DNA from: GCA-2688105 sp964499445
GTDB taxonomy: Bacteria; Chloroflexota; Dehalococcoidia; Dehalococcoidales; GCA-2688105
Direction: 5' to 3'
Length of the DNA: 5,655 nt
Assembly: GCA_964499445.1 (NCBI GenBank)
Contig: CAZCLE010000046.1
Location: 1-5,655, forward strand
Of this stretch, positions 1 to 5,560 are shown piece by piece. Each line of letters begins with the position of its first letter. Position 1 is the stretch's first letter. Made by a program: the position numbers and the translations under genes. The notes beneath the pieces are model-generated. The model saw only the letters and a program-made list of their open reading frames with translations, searched no databases and was not told the origin of the DNA.

Positions 1-304
1 TCATTAACGGGTCGTGGGCGACATTTACCCCAACGTGTTTCATTGATGCCATAGCCCTTACCCCGCAGATGGAGGCGGCTAGAGCAACTTCGAAGGCTAC
101 CTTCTCATTGGTTGACCACTCAACATATATGCTAAATTTTGGGGCAACCCTGGCTAAGTTTTCCAGTATCTCGCTGGACGGGGTGCCGGGGTAGGCAGCG
201 GCAACTTGAACTCCAGCCTCCATGGCTCCCCGGGCTATGGCCTCGTTACCGAGCATAAAGAGTTTTTCCCCCGGAGCATCAGCGCTAATAGCTAGTTCTT
301 TCAT
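1..304 (-). CDS. iorA: Indolepyruvate:ferredoxin oxidoreductase alpha subunit, N-terminal part (cut by window edge)
   Basis: IorA pairs with IorB to interconvert aryl pyruvates and aryl-acetyl-CoA plus CO2 using thiamine diphosphate, CoA and ferredoxin, in the cytoplasm of anaerobes. The 101 visible residues belong to the N-terminal pyrimidine-binding domain. Typical family blocks are GNEAIARGAMEAG (19-31), AAYPGTPSSEI (36-46), VEWSTNEKVAFEVA (61-74) and MKHVGVNVAHDPLM (88-101). Full IorA proteins are roughly 600 residues, so about five sixths of the gene, including the C-terminal thiamine pyrophosphate-binding and ferredoxin-type regions, lies beyond base 1. The ATG at 304 has a good ribosome site (AAGGGGGAC a few bases upstream) and sits only 17 bases after the dctM stop, so it is the last visible gene of the operon. 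iorB is expected next. The family call is secure. The aryl specificity and direction of catalysis are inferred from the leader and neighbours. Confidence 0.92.
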   Translation of the reverse strand, partial: MKELAISADAPGEKLFMLGNEAIARGAMEAGVQVAAAYPGTPSSEILENLARVAPKFSIYVEWSTNEKVAFEVALAASICGVRAMASMKHVGVNVAHDPLM

Positions 305-321
305 TATGTCCCCCTTAGTCT

Positions 322-1623
322 CTATTTAGCCAGCCCGGGTAAAAGTAGGGCAATCTGGGGGAAGGCGATAAGTAAGCCGGCAGCAATGAGCAGCCCTATC
401 AGGAAGGGAAAGGTGCCTTTGAAGATAGTTCCCAGTGGCACATCCTCGGCAATTCCCTTGATGACATACACGTTTATCCCCACTGGTGGTGTGATTACCC
501 CCATCTCGGTTACCAGCACAATTATAACCCCAAACCATATTGGGTCAAAGCCCATAGCTATAACCACCGGGTAGATGATAGGTATGGTAAGGGTAATCAG
601 GGCTAAGGCATCCATAAAACAGCCACCCAGGAGGTACATCAGGACTATCACTCCCATAATAGCGGCTGGTGGTAGGGGTAGAGCGCTTACCCAATCGGCT
701 AGGACGAAGGGAATCGTGGTCACGGCTATGAAGTGCCCGAAGACGATAGCTCCAGTGATGATGACCATGACCTCACAGGTTATCTGTAAGCTATCTTTGA
801 TTGCATTGAGGAAACCTTGCCAGTTTAGCTGTCGTCTGGCTAAGCCAATGAGCAGAGCGCCAGCGGCGCCGGCACCGCCGGCCTGGGTGGGGCTGAACCA
901 GCCCAGAAACAGCCCCCCTATGACTATGACAAACAAAACCAGCATTTCAATAACTCCGGTGAGACTGGCTAGCTTCTCCTTCCAGCTCGTCGGCATCCCG
1001 ACGGGACCCAGGGCGGGGTTGCGCCAGCAAAGAAATGACACTACCATCACAAAAATGGTAGCCAGGAGTAGACCAGGGAGGACGCCGGCCAGGAAAAGAC
1101 TACCTATAGACTGCTCGGTTAATATTCCATAGACGATGAATATAGTGCTGGGCGGGATAAGTATGCCCAGGCTGCCGGCAGCCGCCACACAACCGGTGGC
1201 TAATGAGTCATCGTAATGGTATCTCTTCATCTCGGGTAGGGAAACCTTGCCCATGGCGGCAGCAGTGGCATTAGTCGAGCCGCATATAGCTGCAAAACTG
1301 GCGCAGCCGGCAATAGTAGCCATGGCTAAACCACCCCGCAAGTGCCCAAACAGGGTATAGCCGGTATCATAAAGCCGCCGGCTCATCCCGGTGGCAAAGG
1401 TAATGGCGCCCATGAACATGAACATGGGGATAACGGTGAGGGAATAAGAGGAGAAAGTGGCAAAAACATCACGAGCCAGGAGGCTAAGCCCGGCTGGTGC
1501 TGAAACTAAAAAACAGAAACCCGCCAGTCCAACCAGAGCCATAGCAAAGCCAACGGGCATGCTCAGGAGAAAAGTCAGCACCAGAACCACAATGCCGATG
1601 ATACCAATAGCAACCGGGCTCAT
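322..1623 (-). CDS. dctM: TRAP transporter large permease subunit (DctM family)
   Basis: This is the large integral membrane subunit of a tripartite ATP-independent periplasmic transporter, which drives uptake of organic acids with an ion gradient. At 433 residues it has the usual family length and is almost wholly hydrophobic, with about a dozen membrane segments. Hallmarks include PVGFAMALVG (23-32), the GSTNATAAAMG block (115-125) with the following LPEM (129-132), GILIPPS (153-159), FSPTQAGGAGA (243-253), GCFMDALALITLTIPI (334-349) and GVITPPVGINVYV (375-387). The IPPS and TPPVG motifs are the matching halves of the inverted-repeat fold. The ATG at 1623 was chosen because its ATGA overlaps the dctQ stop by 4 bases, indicating translational coupling. 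The reading frame is open further upstream, but that would add 23 unlikely residues inside dctQ. Substrate cannot be read from this subunit. Confidence 0.95.
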   Translation of the reverse strand: MSPVAIGIIGIVVLVLTFLLSMPVGFAMALVGLAGFCFLVSAPAGLSLLARDVFATFSSYSLTVIPMFMFMGAITFATGMSRRLYDTGYTLFGHLRGGLAMATIAGCASFAAICGSTNATAAAMGKVSLPEMKRYHYDDSLATGCVAAAGSLGILIPPSTIFIVYGILTEQSIGSLFLAGVLPGLLLATIFVMVVSFLCWRNPALGPVGMPTSWKEKLASLTGVIEMLVLFVIVIGGLFLGWFSPTQAGGAGAAGALLIGLARRQLNWQGFLNAIKDSLQITCEVMVIITGAIVFGHFIAVTTIPFVLADWVSALPLPPAAIMGVIVLMYLLGGCFMDALALITLTIPIIYPVVIAMGFDPIWFGVIIVLVTEMGVITPPVGINVYVIKGIAEDVPLGTIFKGTFPFLIGLLIAAGLLIAFPQIALLLPGLAK

Positions 1624-2120
1624 TTCTTCACCGCCTTCGTCACCGACTTGAGAAAATCCACCACCAGCAGCAGGCAGATAGGGAGGCAGCAAAAAGCTAT
1701 GGCATAGACGAAGGGATAGAAGGGTATCCTCTGGGTCATAGAGACTTCTCCGGTGACCTGGAGAGTGCGTCCAAAATCGTAGCTTTGCCAGGCCAGCAGA
1801 CCAAACAGCGCTATCCCAAGCAGGGAGACCAGGGCAGTGACACCGGCTTGGGCATGCTTGGGCAGGCGCATTACAAAAAATTCTACCTGAATATGCCCGC
1901 GCCGGACCTGGGTAAAGGCTATGGCGAAGGCAGTTACCACCGCCCCTAAAAAGCCTACCATCTCAATGGCGCCGGGGATGGGTTGCTTGAAGAACTTGAT
2001 TCCGATTATGTCAGCCACGATGAGGCCGAACATAGCTACCAAACCGACACCGGCCACCCAGTTAACCCAGTGGCTTGAAGAATGGGCAAACTTTTCCAGG
2101 CGCTCTATTTTACCCGTCAT
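1620..2120 (-). CDS. dctQ: TRAP transporter small permease subunit (DctQ family)
   Basis: This is the small membrane subunit that partners with DctM and supports docking of the substrate-loaded binding protein. The 166-residue protein shows four hydrophobic segments at about 19-40, 51-71, 90-112 and 131-155. Family motifs are PIPGAIEMVGFLG (47-59), equivalent to the usual pxxGxxE signature, and QVRRGHIQVEFF (71-82). I chose ATG 2120. A longer reading from TTG 2135 adds five residues (MVCYC) and has no better ribosome site. Neither start has a clear Shine-Dalgarno sequence: the bases before ATG 2120 are U-rich and lie directly after an 11-bp hairpin (2139-2184), so initiation may be weak or structure-dependent. 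The gene ends in the 4-base overlap with dctM. Confidence 0.92.
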   Translation of the reverse strand: MTGKIERLEKFAHSSSHWVNWVAGVGLVAMFGLIVADIIGIKFFKQPIPGAIEMVGFLGAVVTAFAIAFTQVRRGHIQVEFFVMRLPKHAQAGVTALVSLLGIALFGLLAWQSYDFGRTLQVTGEVSMTQRIPFYPFVYAIAFCCLPICLLLVVDFLKSVTKAVKK

Positions 2121-2138
2121 ACAATAACAAACCAATCT

Positions 2139-2184
2139 TCGGGGATGCCCGGATTCTGAAGTTAGCTATCACAGGCATCCCCGA
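2139..2184 (-). promoter_or_regulatory. Hairpin between dctP and dctQ, just before the dctQ start
   Basis: The arms TCGGGGATGCC (2139-2149) and GGCATCCCCGA (2174-2184) are perfectly complementary over 11 bp, with a 24-base loop. In the mRNA the hairpin ends 18 bases before the dctQ start and is followed by a U-rich stretch (AGAUUGGUUUGUUAUUGU). Such structures between binding-protein and permease genes commonly protect the upstream mRNA or cause partial termination, giving more binding protein than membrane subunits. The structure is seen; the role is inferred. Confidence 0.6.
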
Positions 2185-2205
2185 TGAGCTAGTTTATAAC
2201 AATAA

Positions 2206-2222
2206 GCTAGTCTATGACTAGC
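2206..2222 (-). promoter_or_regulatory. Short hairpin directly after dctP
   Basis: GCTAGTC (2206-2212) and GACTAGC (2216-2222) form a perfect 7-bp stem with a 3-base loop, starting 7 bases after the dctP stop codon. In the transcript it is followed by UUAUUGUU. It may act with the larger hairpin at 2139-2184 as a weak terminator or 3'-end stabiliser for dctP mRNA. It is too AT-rich to be a confident full terminator, and the operon probably continues through it. Confidence 0.45.
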
Positions 2223-2229
2223 CAGCTCT

Positions 2230-3330
2230 TTATTGTGCCGGTACCAGCGGTTCCAACTCCGTCTCAACCCAGGCTACACTCTCTTCTGCCGTTGGTGCCT
2301 GGTCAGACCAGTGGGCGACCCGTTCCAGCAGGTATTCCTGGTAATCGGCGGCGGGCAATCCCAGGTCTGTCTTCCCGGCTATGTATTCAGCTATCAGTGG
2401 CTCTACCGCTGTTTCCACCCACCTTGCCATCTCCGCCGGCGAAAGCTCAATCACCTCGGTGCCGTCAAAGGTTAGGAAGTAGTCTATGGCTACCTTGTCG
2501 TAGTAGTCCCAAACCATGCCATGTTTTTCTATCCACTCCTGGCTAACTTCAGTGATAATCTTCTGTATGTTGCCCGGCAGGCTATCCCACTTATCCTTGT
2601 TCATAACTACGAACATATTGGCGGTGTTGCCCACGTCATAACAGCCGGTGACATACTTCACCACCTCGGCTTGATTCCACCCCTTGAGCACCTCGCGGGG
2701 GGTAAAACTGCCGTCTATCGTCCCCTTGGACATGAGTTCGTAAGCCTCTCCCTGCGAGGCACCATAGCCTTCGGCTCCAAGCGCCTCCATTATCTTGGCG
2801 CCTACGCCGGTGGACCTTATTACCAGTCCCTTGAGGTCCTCCATCTTGCGCACTGGCTTCTCGGTGGTGAAAACGACACCCGGCCCATGGGCGTGGAAGT
2901 AAAGCACGTGGGTATCATCAAACTCGGCAGGCTCAAACTCCGTATAGAAATCATTGGCTACCTTGGTGGCTACCCAGCCGTTGGGGTAAGCATGAGGCAG
3001 GTCAACCAGTTCGCTGGCGGGAAAACGACCCATACTGTAAGCCAGGACGGACATACCTATATCGGAGATGCCCTCTACTACCCCGTCATACACCTTGGGC
3101 GCTGGCGTTAGCGACCCTGCCGGGTAGTAGATAATCTTTACCTGGCCATTGGTGCGTGCCTCTATTTCCTTTGCCCACTCCTCAGCTAGTATGGAGTGAA
3201 AATGCGTCGGCGGGAAGAAGTTGCTGTATGACAGCTCAATAGTTTCCGCTGGTGCTGCCTTACAGGCACCGAACAGAGGCAAGGCTACCAGTATAAGGGC
3301 TAAAGAAACCATTAATACCTTGTTTTTCAT
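2230..3330 (-). CDS. dctP: TRAP transporter substrate-binding lipoprotein (DctP family)
   Basis: This is the extracytoplasmic solute-binding protein that captures an organic acid and delivers it to the DctQ-DctM permease. At 366 residues it is at the upper end of the family range. Residues 1-22 form a signal peptide with a basic start (MKNKV) and a hydrophobic core. LPLFGAC with Cys23 resembles a lipobox, so the protein is probably lipid-anchored, though Phe at -3 is not ideal. The mature start IELSYSNFFPPTHFHS (31-46) and YPAGSLTPAPKVYDGVVEGISDIG (69-92) are typical of the family. Arg172 in MEDLKGLVIRSTG (163-175) matches the conserved arginine that grips the substrate carboxylate in TRAP binding proteins. 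A strong ribosome site precedes the start. It lies 82 bases after the ligase and 109 bases before dctQ. An aryl carboxylate ligand is inferred from context only. Confidence 0.94.
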   Translation of the reverse strand: MKNKVLMVSLALILVALPLFGACKAAPAETIELSYSNFFPPTHFHSILAEEWAKEIEARTNGQVKIIYYPAGSLTPAPKVYDGVVEGISDIGMSVLAYSMGRFPASELVDLPHAYPNGWVATKVANDFYTEFEPAEFDDTHVLYFHAHGPGVVFTTEKPVRKMEDLKGLVIRSTGVGAKIMEALGAEGYGASQGEAYELMSKGTIDGSFTPREVLKGWNQAEVVKYVTGCYDVGNTANMFVVMNKDKWDSLPGNIQKIITEVSQEWIEKHGMVWDYYDKVAIDYFLTFDGTEVIELSPAEMARWVETAVEPLIAEYIAGKTDLGLPAADYQEYLLERVAHWSDQAPTAEESVAWVETELEPLVPAQ

Positions 3331-3336
3331 TGGTTT

Positions 3337-3342
3337 ACCTCC
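3337..3342 (-). promoter_or_regulatory. Strong ribosome binding site of dctP
   Basis: GGAGGT lies six bases upstream of ATG 3330, close to the consensus and stronger than any other site in the operon. This fits the need for an excess of binding protein over permease. The 82-base gap upstream shows no clear terminator and no convincing promoter, so dctP is probably read through from the ligase. Confidence 0.8.
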
Positions 3343-3412
3343 AAAACTTGAAAATACCTGTTGTTTTGCTATTTAGTATGCTTTACATAACAAGCCCCCT
3401 TGAACCGTAGAT

Positions 3413-4993
3413 TTAGCTCTGCTTCAAGTTTCTAAAGTTATATTTCAGACCAGCGTATTTTTGCCTCATCTTGGGTTTTTCTATTTTACCGGTGGGATTT
3501 CGGGGCACCTTATCAAATATGATATGCCTCGGTCGCTTATACCTGGGTAGATTTTGTTCGCAGAATTCGTTTACCTCTTTTCTGGTGAGATTTTCTCCGG
3601 GCTTGGCTTCAATTACGGCGACAATTATTTCGCCTAATCTTTCATCAGGAAGTCCAATTACTCCTACATCGTAGATTTCGGGGTAGCTTTGGAGAACCTC
3701 CTCTATTTCTACGGGGTAGATATTCTCTCCTCCGCTAACGATGACATCCTTCTTCCTATCAACAATGTAGATAAATCCCTCATTGTCCTCTCTCACCAGG
3801 TCGCCGGTGTATAGCCAGCCATTTTTTATGGTCGCGGCGGTTTTTCCCGGGTTCTTGTAGTATTGCTTCATCAGGCCGTCACCCTTGACCAGTAGCTCAC
3901 CAACTTTTCCCTGGGAGACATCCTCACCATTCTTGTTGACGATGCGTGTTTTCCAGTTAAAGCCAGCTTTCCCGATTGCCCCCACCTTTCTTTCATTCTC
4001 TATACCCAGGTGAACGCAGCCGGGTCCGGTAGATTCACTCAGCCCGTAGTTGGTGTCATATTGCATATTGGGGAAGTATTCCTTCCAATGCTTGACCAGG
4101 CTGGGGGGCACCGGCTGGGCGCCGATGTGCATTAGACGCCAGCAACTCAGGTCGTAGTCTTCCTTTTTAAGTTCCCCTTTATCCAGGGCTTTGAGAATGT
4201 CCTGGGCCCAGGGCACCAGCAGCCATACTATGGTTCCTCTCTCCTTATCGATAGCCTCAAATATATACTGAGGGCTGATTTCGGTTAGCAAGGTAGCCCG
4301 ACCACCCACCATCAGGTTACCAAACCAGTGCATCTTGGAGCCGGTGTGATACAGAGGAGGGAGAAGGATGAAATTGTCGCTGTGTTGTTGGTAATGGTGC
4401 GCCTTTTCCGTTATGGCGGCGGCCTCCATATTCTTATGGGTAAGTAGTATTGACTTGGGTGCTCCAGTGGTGCCTGAGGTGAAGTAGAGACCGCACTCAT
4501 CTTCATCATTTAACTTTACCTCTAGAGGTTTGGCTGAGGCTTTGTCTATCACCTCCTCAAAGCTCTCCATATCTTGAGGCGGGCTCTGACTAACCAGGAT
4601 ATACCTTTCAATGGTGGGTAGCTGGGAGCGAATACTCTCAACACTTTCAATAAATTCTTCGCCTAAAATCATTGCCTTGGCTTCGGCGATATCAGCGCAA
4701 TATTTAAGGTCGCTACTGGAGAACCTATAATTAAGGGGCACTGCCCATGCCCCGGTTCTAATGATGCCGAAGTAAGCCTCAAGCCAGTTAATTGAATTCC
4801 GCATCCAGTGTATGACCTTGTCCCCCTTCTTGATGCCCCTGTCCATTAAGGCACTGGCTACCCGGTTTGCCCTTTGGTCAAATTCTCTCCAGGTGATTTC
4901 TTGTCTTAGCTTCTCACCGGGTTTTATTTGGATAAGGGCGGTATCATCAGGGTACCGCCTGGCGTTTGTAGCCAGCATCTCAGATATATTCAT
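3413..4993 (-). CDS. AMP-forming acyl/aryl-CoA ligase (ANL superfamily)
   Basis: This cytoplasmic enzyme activates a carboxylic acid with ATP to an acyl-adenylate and then transfers it to CoA. It is 526 residues long, intact, with every core motif of the superfamily: the phosphate loop YFTSGTTGAPK (170-180), LPPLYHTG (211-218), YGLSEST (316-322), YTGDLV (395-400) with Asp398 for ribose binding, the hinge region VDRKKDVIVSGGENIYP (411-427), and PRNPTGKIEK (497-506) with catalytic Lys503 near the C-terminus. Motifs alone do not fix the substrate. It is the first large gene after the tyrosine-rich leader and heads an operon with a TRAP importer and iorA, so an aryl acetate such as 4-hydroxyphenylacetate is the best guess. 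A fatty or other aromatic acid is possible. The ATG at 4993 has GAGGAT about nine bases upstream. By eye its codon use looks more AT-rich than the TRAP genes; I did not measure this. Confidence 0.93.
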   Translation of the reverse strand: MNISEMLATNARRYPDDTALIQIKPGEKLRQEITWREFDQRANRVASALMDRGIKKGDKVIHWMRNSINWLEAYFGIIRTGAWAVPLNYRFSSSDLKYCADIAEAKAMILGEEFIESVESIRSQLPTIERYILVSQSPPQDMESFEEVIDKASAKPLEVKLNDEDECGLYFTSGTTGAPKSILLTHKNMEAAAITEKAHHYQQHSDNFILLPPLYHTGSKMHWFGNLMVGGRATLLTEISPQYIFEAIDKERGTIVWLLVPWAQDILKALDKGELKKEDYDLSCWRLMHIGAQPVPPSLVKHWKEYFPNMQYDTNYGLSESTGPGCVHLGIENERKVGAIGKAGFNWKTRIVNKNGEDVSQGKVGELLVKGDGLMKQYYKNPGKTAATIKNGWLYTGDLVREDNEGFIYIVDRKKDVIVSGGENIYPVEIEEVLQSYPEIYDVGVIGLPDERLGEIIVAVIEAKPGENLTRKEVNEFCEQNLPRYKRPRHIIFDKVPRNPTGKIEKPKMRQKYAGLKYNFRNLKQS

Positions 4994-5002
4994 CGTCTAT
5001 TT

Positions 5003-5008
5003 ATCCTC
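5003..5008 (-). promoter_or_regulatory. Ribosome binding site of the CoA ligase
   Basis: GAGGAT nine bases upstream of ATG 4993 supports that start. It lies just downstream of the terminator-like hairpin (5026-5047), so only transcripts that read through the hairpin carry it. Confidence 0.65.
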
Positions 5009-5025
5009 GTTCCATATAAACTAGA

Positions 5026-5047
5026 AACCCTCCCGCTGGGGAGGGTT
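5026..5047 (-). terminator. Attenuator terminator hairpin (segments 3 and 4) in the operon leader
   Basis: In the minus-strand RNA, AACCCUCCC (5047-5039) pairs perfectly with GGGAGGGUU (5034-5026) around a CAGC loop, giving a 9-bp GC-rich stem. It is followed by UCUAGUUUAUAU, a U-rich but interrupted tail, so termination may be partial. It stands about 33 bases before the ligase start and well after the promoter, the position of an attenuator rather than of a gene-end terminator. Its left arm and loop can instead pair with an upstream segment (5110-5119). Confidence 0.75.
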
Positions 5048-5109
5048 CTGCTTGAACTTTTTGCCTTAGATTTGTTATCGGTTTATGTCTCTACATTTTT
5101 ATCTCAAAG

Positions 5110-5119
5110 CCCCCCAGCG
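5110..5119 (-). promoter_or_regulatory. Antiterminator segment (segment 2) of the attenuator
   Basis: The RNA segment CGCUGGGGGG starts 4 bases after the leader-peptide stop codon. It can pair with 5034-5043: eight consecutive Watson-Crick pairs (CGCUGGGG with CCCCAGCG), then one G-U and one G-C pair. This would consume the left arm and loop of the terminator hairpin. It can alternatively pair with segment 1 (CCCC-U-GCG, 5175-5168) inside the leader reading frame: seven pairs around one U-U mismatch. The three states 1:2, 2:3 and 3:4 exclude one another. A ribosome sitting on the leader stop codon would cover this segment. Confidence 0.7.
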
Positions 5120-5123
5120 CGTC

Positions 5124-5192
5124 TTATGGGACCGCATAATAGTAGTAATAATATGCGTAATACAATCCGCAGGGGACAATATAAACTAGCAT
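5124..5192 (-). CDS. Tyrosine-rich attenuator leader peptide, 22 residues
   Basis: This short reading frame runs ATG to TAA and encodes nine tyrosines among 22 residues: Tyr4, Tyr11, Tyr12 and an unbroken run at 14-19 (LYYAYYYYYYAVP at the C-terminus). The tyrosine codons mix TAT and TAC, so it is not a simple DNA repeat. There is no Phe or Trp. An AAGGTGG ribosome site lies 10 bases upstream and the predicted transcript start about 22 bases upstream. Segment 1 of the attenuator lies in codons 7-9, the tyrosine run just after it, and segment 2 begins 4 bases after the stop. Stalling on the Tyr codons would block pairing 1:2 and free segment 2 to disrupt the terminator. Reaching the stop codon would cover segment 2 and let the terminator form. 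This matches classical amino-acid operon leader peptides such as those of trp, his and phe. The peptide itself probably has no function beyond being translated. Confidence 0.85.
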   Translation of the reverse strand: MLVYIVPCGLYYAYYYYYYAVP

Positions 5193-5202
5193 CCTCTATA
5201 TA

Positions 5203-5209
5203 CCACCTT
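5203..5209 (-). promoter_or_regulatory. Ribosome binding site of the leader peptide
   Basis: AAGGTGG differs from AAGGAGG at one base and lies 10 bases upstream of ATG 5192. A second purine stretch, AGAGG, touches the ATG directly and is too close to serve. The site shows that the leader frame could be translated. Confidence 0.65.
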
Positions 5210-5220
5210 ATTTTCGAGCT

Positions 5221-5249
5221 AATTTACCACAGGACATAACGATTGTCAA
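5221..5249 (-). promoter_or_regulatory. Sigma-70-type promoter of the operon
   Basis: The -35 box TTGACA (5249-5244) is a perfect consensus. After exactly 17 bases comes TAAATT (5226-5221), which matches TATAAT at four of six positions and is preceded by TGG, an extended -10 element. Transcription should start near 5214, just ahead of the leader-peptide ribosome site, and give a leader of about 220 bases before the CoA ligase. It is the best promoter I found upstream of the operon. Confidence 0.78.
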
Positions 5250-5261
5250 TAGCTTTATACC

Positions 5262-5280
5262 GAGGTTGTTTATCAACCTC
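5262..5280. promoter_or_regulatory. Inverted repeat upstream of the -35 box, possible operator
   Basis: GAGGTTG (5262-5268) and CAACCTC (5274-5280) are perfect 7-bp inverted repeats separated by 5 bases, ending 12 bases upstream of the -35 box. The place and size fit a site for a dimeric regulator. There is no adjacent U-tract on either strand, so it is a poor terminator. It could also be an outlying member of the palindrome-rich region next to it. Confidence 0.4.
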
Positions 5281-5319
5281 ACCCCCTTTAGATTTTTTTA
5301 GGTAACCCCATCCCCTTTA

Positions 5320-5348
5320 TCCCCTTCCCCTTATCAAGGGGAAGGGGA
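5320..5348. repeat. Part A palindrome, best copy, 13-bp stem
   Basis: TCCCCTTCCCCTT (5320-5332) is perfectly complementary to AAGGGGAAGGGGA (5336-5348) around the loop ATC. It is the longest perfect stem in the window. It sits about 70 bases upstream of the operon -35 box and has no adjacent T-run, so it is not a simple terminator. Confidence 0.75.
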
Positions 5349-5358
5349 AGGAATAGAA

Positions 5359-5379
5359 AAGAGGGGCTACGCCCCTCTT
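5359..5379. repeat. Part B hairpin, copy 1, 9-bp stem, loop TAC
   Basis: AAGAGGGGC (5359-5367) pairs perfectly with GCCCCTCTT (5371-5379). It lies 35 bases from the centre of the part A palindrome at 5320-5348. Confidence 0.7.
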
Positions 5380-5435
5380 AAACACCCCTAGTGCTGAGCT
5401 ATCCTTCAAAGGAGATGGGGAACTGGTTACGCAAT

Positions 5436-5450
5436 GGAGGCTCTGCCTCT
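5436..5450. repeat. Part B hairpin, copy 2, diverged stem, loop TCT
   Basis: GAGGC (5437-5441) pairs with GCCTC (5445-5449), plus a flanking G-T. Compared with the GGGGC-GCCCC copies, both arms have changed together (G to A, C to T), so the pairing is kept. Confidence 0.6.
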
Positions 5451-5483
5451 CTTTAACTCTCCTCTAGTATCGCCTCCCTCTGA

Positions 5484-5501
5484 CTCTCCTTTTAAGGAGA
5501 G
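5484..5501. repeat. Part A palindrome, copy 3, 7-bp stem
   Basis: CTCTCCT (5484-5490) pairs with AGGAGAG (5495-5501) around TTTA. It is a shorter relative of the 5320-5348 palindrome and lies 34-35 bases before the B hairpin at 5519. Confidence 0.6.
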
Positions 5502-5518
5502 GGGGGAAGTTTTTATGG

Positions 5519-5535
5519 AAGGGGCTCCGCCCCTT
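5519..5535. repeat. Part B hairpin, copy 3, loop TCC
   Basis: AAGGGGC (5519-5525) pairs perfectly with GCCCCTT (5529-5535). Confidence 0.65.
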
Positions 5536-5560
5536 AAACCCGTATTTAGGAAGAGATTTT

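Noticed and set aside
2521..3111. Long plus-strand open frame of 196 residues opposite dctP
   Set aside because: It lies wholly antisense to a well-supported gene, shows no family motif, and is explained by codon bias of dctP. The same applies to the 185-residue plus-strand frame at 575-1132 opposite dctM.
3343..3412. Separate promoter or terminator between the CoA ligase and dctP
   Set aside because: Only weak -35/-10 look-alikes and a 4-bp CAAG/CTTG repeat are present; neither is good enough to call.
5026..5062. The 9-bp hairpin read on the plus strand as a terminator (TTTTT at 5058-5062)
   Set aside because: No plus-strand gene ends here, and the T-run is 10 bases from the stem.
5045..5115. 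GGGGGGCTTTGAGATAAAA slightly recalls a thiamine pyrophosphate riboswitch
   Set aside because: The second conserved half of that riboswitch is absent, and the leader is better explained by the attenuator.
5136..5165. Second promoter candidate TTGTAT, 18 bases, TATTAT, and the inverted repeat CGCATA/TATGCG (5133-5157)
   Set aside because: Both fall inside the Ala-Tyr codon run of the leader peptide, which explains the sequence. The upstream TTGACA promoter is better and correctly placed for the whole leader.
5195..5210. AAGGTGGTA resembles the start of a T-box motif
   Set aside because: The rest of the T-box consensus (ACCGCGG) is missing and there is no room upstream for a specifier stem. 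It works better as the leader ribosome site.
4928..5239. Plus-strand open frame of 103 residues reaching into the leader
   Set aside because: It overlaps the start of the CoA ligase and runs antisense through the attenuator, with no recognisable domain and no ribosome site that I can support.
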